This document shows positions 6,125 to 10,338 of a stretch of DNA of 10,338 nucleotides, piece by piece. The stretch's first letter is position 1. Every line of letters starts with the position of its first letter. The notes below the pieces were generated by a model. That model did no database searches and was not told where the DNA came from. It worked only from the letters and a program-made list of their open reading frames with translations. The stretch covers positions 1 to 10,338 of the forward strand of contig JAKBCH010000059.1 in the NCBI GenBank assembly GCA_021808055.1. The letters run 5' to 3'. The position numbers and the translations under genes were made by a program. Source of the stretch: Pseudomonadota bacterium (lineage in GTDB: Bacteria; Pseudomonadota; Alphaproteobacteria; Acetobacterales; Acetobacteraceae).

Positions 6125-8128
6125 CTATCGTTGTGGGTATGGCGTTACCCAAGGGCGATGGCCTTGGGCTGCTTTGTCGGTCCGCAGCATCACGCCAGAT
6201 GCAGTCACCCAAGAAGCGACCGCACCGTTCATCCTGGCGAAAACAGGGTCCAGGGTTGCAACCCCGGCGCAGCCTTTCTGCGGCAAGGGCGAGACCAGCA
6301 CGTCCGCCCCCTGGCAATTTGTCACTGGCGCGATGGCATATAAAACCCGCCCGATCAGGCAAGAGGAGCTGCTGCACTGCGCCGGAAGCAGCGGCATTCT
6401 GCCCCACACGCTTTGCCATTGCTCCAGGGTAAAATTGCTGGCCTTTGGTTCTTCAACCAAAAAAACATCCGCGCCTGAGCGGATGGCGATGAGCTTTGCA
6501 TCCGATGAAATAAGCACATCCGGTGGGCGGGCCAGCAGCGCCAAGGCCAAACCCACAACCATGAACCCAATGCCCGCCAGCCGCGCGCGGGAGCGCCAGA
6601 TGCACAGCCAGGCGAGGCCCGCCGCGATTAACAAAATGGCGGCATCCGGCATAGGCGATACGGGCATGAGCGCATCCGGCCAGGTGGCGATATGCTGCGT
6701 TACCCAGATTATGATGCCAATGCCCCAGCCCATTGGCTTGAAGGCCAGCCAGGCCAGATGCAGCTTCAGCAAAGCCAGGCCCGCCAGCCCCCAGGGCATG
6801 ATCCAGAACGCTGTTAGCGGCACGGCGATAAGGTTGGCGGGGATCCAGTAGGGCTCTATCTGTTGGAACTGAAACGCCGAAAACGGCATGGAAGCGCCAC
6901 CCGCCAGCAGGCTGGTGAACGCCAGCTCCACCACATGCATAAGCACCGCACCGCCCGCATTGCGCGATGCATGAAAGCGCGACCAAAAAGGATGCACCGC
7001 CGCATAACCCGCAATGAGGGCGGCCACGGCGGAAAAACTCATCTGAAAACTGGCGGAGAGAATCGCCTCGGGTGTTGCCAGCAGCAGGACCATCGCGGCG
7101 ATGGCGAGCCCACGCATGGAAACCGCTTTGCGGCCAATAAGCACGCCCAAAGTCACCAGGCTGGCCATAGCGAGGCTGCGCAGAATGGGCAAATGCGCGC
7201 CGGTAAGCAGCGCATAACCGCCGCCGCCAGCCAGCGCCAGCACAGCGGCTATGGGTTTGCCCGGCAAGTGCAAAGCCACCCATACACTACGGGAAAGCAG
7301 CCACCGTGCCGCAAAAAACACCAACCCCATGACGATACCGACATGCAAGCCGGCCACCGCCAGAATATGCGCGAGACCCGACAGCACGAAGTCTTTGCGT
7401 TCCTCGGGTGGGATGATCTGCTCATCGCCGGTGAGCAGCGTGACGGCGATGGAGCCGGTGGAAATGGGCAGAGTATTTAAAATCGCCGCTGAAATATTTG
7501 CACGCAAAGCCTGAAGCGTATCGTTCAGGCGGTTTGGCGGGGCGGGGCGGATAAGCTTAAGCGGCGTCACAGCCGCGCCAACCGCGGCGATATTGGCGAA
7601 GTAATAATCCCGGCCCTGGTCCCACCCGCCAGGATAGGCCGGGCGCTCCGGCGCGAATAGCAGGGCGTAGCATTTCACCAGCGCCCCGCTGCGCGGCAGG
7701 GCGTCGCCGGGCTTCAGCTTAATGCGCACATCACGGCGCAGGGTTAGGCCGTAGCCAATGCGCGGGGCGCGCAACAACACTCTGGCACCGCTGGGCAGCG
7801 GCTCCACCCGTGCGACGAAACCAGAAAGGCTGGAGACCCCACTTGGCACACTCACCAATGGCGGCATCAAGGCCGTGCGCCACTCCGCCCTGGCAAAACC
7901 AAGCGAGGCCGCCAAAAGCAGAAAGCCCGCAAAACGCCAATAAGCGTGGCGCCAGCCCGCCGCCAGCGCCGCGCCGGAGAGGGTGAGTGCGAGCGCCCCG
8001 CACCAAAGCGGCGGCTCCACAGGCAGCGCGAAATAGGCGAGAATCGCCGCCCCCATGGCGACAGGCAGCAGCAGGAAGAATCGCCCTTGTTCAGCTTCGA
8101 CCCAGCGCGCGAACCAGCTTGACGGCAA
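6125..8128 (-). CDS. comEC: ComEC/Rec2-family DNA-uptake membrane channel
   Basis: ComEC forms the inner-membrane channel through which single-stranded DNA enters during natural transformation. The protein has an N-terminal DUF4131-like region (from about residue 15 to 190, with hydrophobic spans near 19-36, 45-60 and 68-80, and a periplasmic OB-like part ending PERPAYPGGWDQGRDYY). The Competence domain follows with LSGLAHILAVAGLHVGIVMG (251-270) and many further spans to about 530. The C-terminal soluble part is short, with paired cysteines (CSSSSC, NCQGADV, GCAGVA), typical of alphaproteobacterial ComEC, and I see no HxHxDH metal motif of the beta-lactamase-like domain found in Bacillus-type proteins. 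Residue numbers count from GTG 8134. TTG at 8128-8126 is the better start, since GGAGG (8138-8134) lies five bases before it, whereas the two preceding GTGs are too close to or inside that site. It is divergent from gltX. No sign of damage. Confidence 0.93.
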   Translation of the reverse strand: MPSSWFARWVEAEQGRFFLLLPVAMGAAILAYFALPVEPPLWCGALALTLSGAALAAGWRHAYWRFAGFLLLAASLGFARAEWRTALMPPLVSVPSGVSSLSGFVARVEPLPSGARVLLRAPRIGYGLTLRRDVRIKLKPGDALPRSGALVKCYALLFAPERPAYPGGWDQGRDYYFANIAAVGAAVTPLKLIRPAPPNRLNDTLQALRANISAAILNTLPISTGSIAVTLLTGDEQIIPPEERKDFVLSGLAHILAVAGLHVGIVMGLVFFAARWLLSRSVWVALHLPGKPIAAVLALAGGGGYALLTGAHLPILRSLAMASLVTLGVLIGRKAVSMRGLAIAAMVLLLATPEAILSASFQMSFSAVAALIAGYAAVHPFWSRFHASRNAGGAVLMHVVELAFTSLLAGGASMPFSAFQFQQIEPYWIPANLIAVPLTAFWIMPWGLAGLALLKLHLAWLAFKPMGWGIGIIIWVTQHIATWPDALMPVSPMPDAAILLIAAGLAWLCIWRSRARLAGIGFMVVGLALALLARPPDVLISSDAKLIAIRSGADVFLVEEPKASNFTLEQWQSVWGRMPLLPAQCSSSSCLIGRVLYAIAPVTNCQGADVLVSPLPQKGCAGVATLDPVFARMNGAVASWVTASGVMLRTDKAAQGHRPWVTPYPQR

Positions 8129-8207
8129 CACCACCTCCGGTTGTTACCCAACGTTAACCTTCTTCGCCCGCTGGCACAATTCGGCGCAAAAGAGTAACAG
8201 GCGAGCC
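8129..8207. promoter_or_regulatory. Divergent comEC-gltX intergenic region
   Basis: These 79 bases must hold the start signals of both genes. On the minus strand, GGAGG (8138-8134) serves comEC, and TTGTGC (about 8179-8174) with TAACGT (about 8156-8151) form a weak -35/-10 pair 17 bases apart. On the plus strand, only a weak AGAG-like site precedes the gltX ATG, and no convincing promoter is seen. A small imperfect inverted repeat, GGTT with AACC arms, covers about 8139-8159. Confidence 0.3.
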
Positions 8208-9602
8208 ATGAAAGTCCGCACCCGCTTTGCCCCCTCCCCCACCGGCTTGCTGCATATTGGCGGCGCCCGCACGGCCCTCTTCAACTATCTCTTCGCCCGG
8301 CACCATGGCGGGGAATTTTTGATCCGCATCGAGGATACCGACAAAGCCCGTTCCACCCAGGACGCCGTGCAGGTGATTCTGGACGGGCTGGAGTGGCTGG
8401 ACTTAACAGCCGATGAAACGCCGGTTTTCCAGACCAAGAACGAACCGCGCCATGTAGAAGTGGCGATGCAACTTCTGACCGAGGGCAAAGCGTATAAATG
8501 CTATTGCACGCCCGAGGAACTGACGCAGATGCGCGAACAAGCGGTGGCGGAAAAACGCGCGCCCCGTTACGATGGGCGTTGGCGCGACCGCGACCCTTCC
8601 GAAGCGCCCGAAGGTGTTAAGCCCGCCATTCGCCTGCGCGCCCCGCGTGAAGGCGAAGTAGTGCTGAATGACCTGGTGCAAGGCGAAGTGCGGGTGAAAA
8701 ATGCCGAAATGGACGACATGATCATCCTGCGTTCGGATGGTACGCCGACCTATTTGCACGCGGTGGTTTGCGACGATCATGACATGGAGATCACCCATGT
8801 GATCCGCGGTGACGACCATCTTACCAACACCTTCCGGCAGATTCAGATTTACGATGCAATGGGCTGGGAAAAACCAAAATTCGCGCATATTCCTCTGATC
8901 CATGGCGCAGATGGCGCGAAGCTTTCCAAACGCCATGGGGCTGTGAGTATTTTGGAATTTCGTGAACAGGGCTTCCTGCCGGAGGCGTTGTGCAATTATT
9001 TGCTGCGCCTGGGTTGGGGCCATGGCGATGCGGAATTTCTGAGCCGGGACGAACAGATTTCGCTTTTCACGCTGGAAGGTGTGGGCCGGGCCGCGAGCCG
9101 CATGGATTACGCCAAGCTGACTCATATGAACGGCCTGTGGCTGCGCCAGGCCGATGATGCGCGGTTGCGCGACGATGTGGTGGAGCGCCTGGCGAAAGCG
9201 GGTATTCCGGTGAGCACGGCGGCGATGCAACGTATTCTGCATCTGATGCCGGGGTTGAAGGAGCGTGCAAAAACGCTTGAGGAATTAACTGCATCATCCG
9301 CCTTTCTGGCACGCCAACTGCCCCTGCCCTTTGAACCAAAGGCCGAAGCGTTGCTGACACTTGAAAACAAGGAAATGCTGGCGCGGCTGGTAAGCGTTAT
9401 GGAAAACACCCACTTCGCGGCTGAAGCAATTGACGCTGCCTTGCGTGATTTTGCTGAAACTGAAGGGCGAAAATTGGGCCAGGTAGCGCAGCCGCTTCGC
9501 GCCGCCCTTACCGGCAGCACGACGAGCCCTGGCATTGACGCAACGCTGATTGCGCTGGGCAAAGATGAAGCGCTAAAACGTATCCGCGTGGCTTGTGCCT
9601 AG
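8208..9602 (+). CDS. gltX: Glutamate--tRNA ligase
   Basis: Class I aminoacyl-tRNA synthetase that charges tRNA-Glu with glutamate (and tRNA-Gln in lineages using the GatCAB route). The 464 residues match the family length. The nucleotide-binding signature is FAPSPTGLLHIGGARTALFN (7-26; HIGG is the HIGH motif), followed by RIEDTD (40-45), CYCTPEEL (98-105), SDGTPTYLHAVVCDDHDM (176-193), HVIRGDDHLTNT (197-208) and AKLSKRHG (237-244; the KMSKS equivalent). A helical anticodon-binding region fills the C-terminal third. ATG 8208 is chosen because the family begins there (KVRTRFAPSPTG); the frame is open further upstream to about 8055, but that lies inside comEC on the other strand. Alphaproteobacteria often carry two GltX copies, so this may be one of two. 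It ends with TAG at 9600-9602 and no hairpin terminator follows: transposase debris begins within about 30 bases. Confidence 0.97.
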   Translation: MKVRTRFAPSPTGLLHIGGARTALFNYLFARHHGGEFLIRIEDTDKARSTQDAVQVILDGLEWLDLTADETPVFQTKNEPRHVEVAMQLLTEGKAYKCYCTPEELTQMREQAVAEKRAPRYDGRWRDRDPSEAPEGVKPAIRLRAPREGEVVLNDLVQGEVRVKNAEMDDMIILRSDGTPTYLHAVVCDDHDMEITHVIRGDDHLTNTFRQIQIYDAMGWEKPKFAHIPLIHGADGAKLSKRHGAVSILEFREQGFLPEALCNYLLRLGWGHGDAEFLSRDEQISLFTLEGVGRAASRMDYAKLTHMNGLWLRQADDARLRDDVVERLAKAGIPVSTAAMQRILHLMPGLKERAKTLEELTASSAFLARQLPLPFEPKAEALLTLENKEMLARLVSVMENTHFAAEAIDAALRDFAETEGRKLGQVAQPLRAALTGSTTSPGIDATLIALGKDEALKRIRVACA

Positions 9603-9632
9603 AGTAATTTGTGATTAACCTGATCCACCATT

Positions 9633-9794
9633 CTAGCCTGCGTGGCGCAAGTAGCTTTTGCAATCGTCCTGAGTAAATTGATTGAGCAGTGTCCCGACTT
9701 TTAGCCATGTCGCTTCGACGGTTCTCTCTGCGGCCTTTCGCAGAAGCATTTTGAGCTTTGCGAAGACCATTTCGATGGGGTTTAGGTCGGGGCT
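9633..9794 (-). pseudogene. IS630-family transposase, C-terminal fragment only
   Basis: The minus strand encodes the last 53 residues of an IS630-type DDE transposase: SPDLNPIEMVFAKLKMLLRK, with the Glu of NPIE being the third catalytic acid, then RTVEATW and FTQDDC, ending YLRHAG and TAG (9635-9633). The two catalytic Asp residues and the DNA-binding domain are absent. Upstream of SPDLNP the frame stays open, but the residues (NRVSWYQ and before) do not match the expected LPPY-type lead-in, placing the break at about 9795. It cannot be active. Confidence 0.85.
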
Positions 9795-9827
9795 CTGATA
9801 CCAGCTGACGCGGTTCCTGACGGCGAG

Positions 9828-10338
9828 GTTGTGCGCCGGTTGAAGCTGACACGGCTGCAGCCGCGCCCCTTTTATCCGAAGAAAGATGCTGATGCCCAGG
9901 AGGCTTTTAAAAAAACTTCTCCAGCCTGAGCCTGGAGGCTTTGCCAGCAACGGCTCGGGACAAGCCGGTCGAAGTTTGGTTCCAGGACGAGGCCAGGGTC
10001 GGCCAGAAAGGCTCCATCGAATATGTCTGGGCGCCCATCGGCTCACGCCCGTCCATGCTGCGCGACAACCGTCACGATTCCGTTCACATATTCGGCGCGA
10101 TTTGCCCGGCACGCGGCGTGGGTGTTGCGATCATCATGCCCGCCGTAAATACCGAGGCGATGAACGAGCATCTGGCCGAAATCAGCACGCAGGTGAAACC
10201 CGGTGCGCATTGCCGCCTCGTCTGCGATGGCGCCGGATGGCACCAGAAAGGCGAGCGGCTGATTGTGCCAGACAACATCACAATGCTGCCCCTGCCGCCC
10301 TACGCGCCGGAATTAAACCCCATGGAAAATGTCTGGGA
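9828..10338 (+). pseudogene. IS630-family transposase, 5'-truncated, -1 frame change, runs off the right edge
   Basis: The plus strand first reads VVRRLKLTRLQPRPFYPKK and DADAQEAFKK in one frame, which stops at TGA 9927-9929. From the A7 run (9909-9915) onward the -1 frame continues NFSSLSLEALPATARDKP, then VWFQDEARVGQKGS (first catalytic Asp), RDNRHDSVHIFGAICPARG, LVCDGAGWH (second Asp) and LPPYAPELNPMENVW (Glu) to the window end. All three DDE residues are therefore present in the second frame. The N-terminal helix-turn-helix part (roughly the first 100 or more residues) is missing, replaced by the opposite-strand fragment. Several IS630 members make transposase by programmed -1 frameshifting on an A-rich slippery run, so the frame change may be native rather than a mutation. 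There is no ATG for the second frame before the A run. I call it a pseudogene because of the lost 5' part. Confidence 0.85.
9909..9915 (+). other. A7 run at the transposase frame switch (possible -1 slippery site)
   Basis: Seven As follow TTTT. In the incoming frame they read TTT AAA AAA ACT; in the outgoing frame the codons are AAA AAC TTC. This is where the protein homology moves from one frame to the other, by -1. Runs of this type serve as slippery sites in IS elements, but one A lost from an ancestral A8 would look the same. Confidence 0.6.

Larger units (their letters stand above)
9603..10338. mobile_element. Composite of two truncated IS630-family remnants (right end off window)
   Basis: Everything after gltX that I can read is transposase. 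A minus-strand C-terminal piece (9633-9794) faces a plus-strand piece (about 9828 to the edge). The two have different third-catalytic-residue blocks (SPDLNPIEMVF versus APELNPMENVW), so they come from different IS630 subgroups. Each lacks its N-terminal half, and they abut at about 9795-9830, as if one element or a deletion cut into the other. I could not identify terminal inverted repeats or a duplicated TA target; the right end is outside the window. Confidence 0.8.

Noticed and set aside
6084..6419. Minus-strand 111-residue ORF spanning the comEC end and the kinase start
   Set aside because: Out-of-frame reading within the comEC C-terminal region; no start signal and no recognisable sequence.
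8055..8207. Upstream extension of the gltX frame
   Set aside because: GluRS proteins begin at KVRTRFAPSPTG; the extra 51 codons overlap comEC and look unlike protein of this family.
8403..9242. Minus-strand 279-residue ORF inside gltX
   Set aside because: Antisense shadow; gltX motifs on the plus strand account for the whole stretch.
9603..9635. Intrinsic terminator after gltX
   Set aside because: The short A/T-rich stretch has no stable GC stem followed by Ts.

Overview
The window is about 10.3 kb of GC-rich DNA. It reads like an alphaproteobacterial chromosome, probably an acetic-acid-bacterium relative (Acetobacteraceae). The reasons are the alphaproteobacterial forms of GluRS and ComEC (ComEC with a short Cys-containing tail instead of an intact metallo-hydrolase domain) and an exopolysaccharide block of GumC/GumM type. 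The family placement is inference from protein style; no search was run.

Layout from left to right. (1) 1-687, minus: the N-terminal half of class II fumarase (fumC), running off the left edge. (2) 687-971, minus: a possible 94-residue small gene of unknown function with a strong Shine-Dalgarno and a TTG start; its TGA overlaps the fumC ATG. (3) 990-1724, minus: a WecG/TagA/CpsF (GT26) glycosyltransferase. (4) 1721-2914, minus: a BBP2-type outer-membrane beta-barrel gene cut by an in-frame TAG. The last 38 codons are still readable after the TAG and overlap the glycosyltransferase GTG start. (5) 2950-3976, plus: an acyltransferase-3 membrane protein broken by a frameshift at a nine-G run, perhaps also by an upstream TAG. 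(6) 3973-6087, minus: a Wzc/ExoP-like polysaccharide co-polymerase with BY-kinase domain; its stop overlaps the acyltransferase stop tail to tail. (7) 6125-8128, minus: comEC. (8) 8208-9602, plus: gltX. (9) 9603-10338: two different, truncated IS630-type transposase pieces in opposite orientation, the right one running off the edge and carrying a -1 frame change at an A7 run.

Genes 3-6 look like one end of an exopolysaccharide export/assembly locus: the kinase/co-polymerase sets chain length in the inner membrane, the GT26 enzyme adds a sugar to the lipid-linked repeat, the acyltransferase would decorate it (O-acetyl or similar), and the beta-barrel would sit in the outer membrane. Two of the four carry inactivating lesions within about 1.4 kb (1838-3190), whereas the flanking housekeeping genes (fumC, gltX, comEC) are open. 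This suggests decay of the polysaccharide locus, a switchable (phase-variable) acyltransferase, or sequence errors at homopolymers.

I saw no tRNA, rRNA, CRISPR array, convincing intrinsic terminator or defence system. The most worthwhile signals are the premature TAG with a conserved tail, the G9 tract, the coupled small ORF before fumC, and the chimeric IS630 junction. None amounts to a demonstrated new system.
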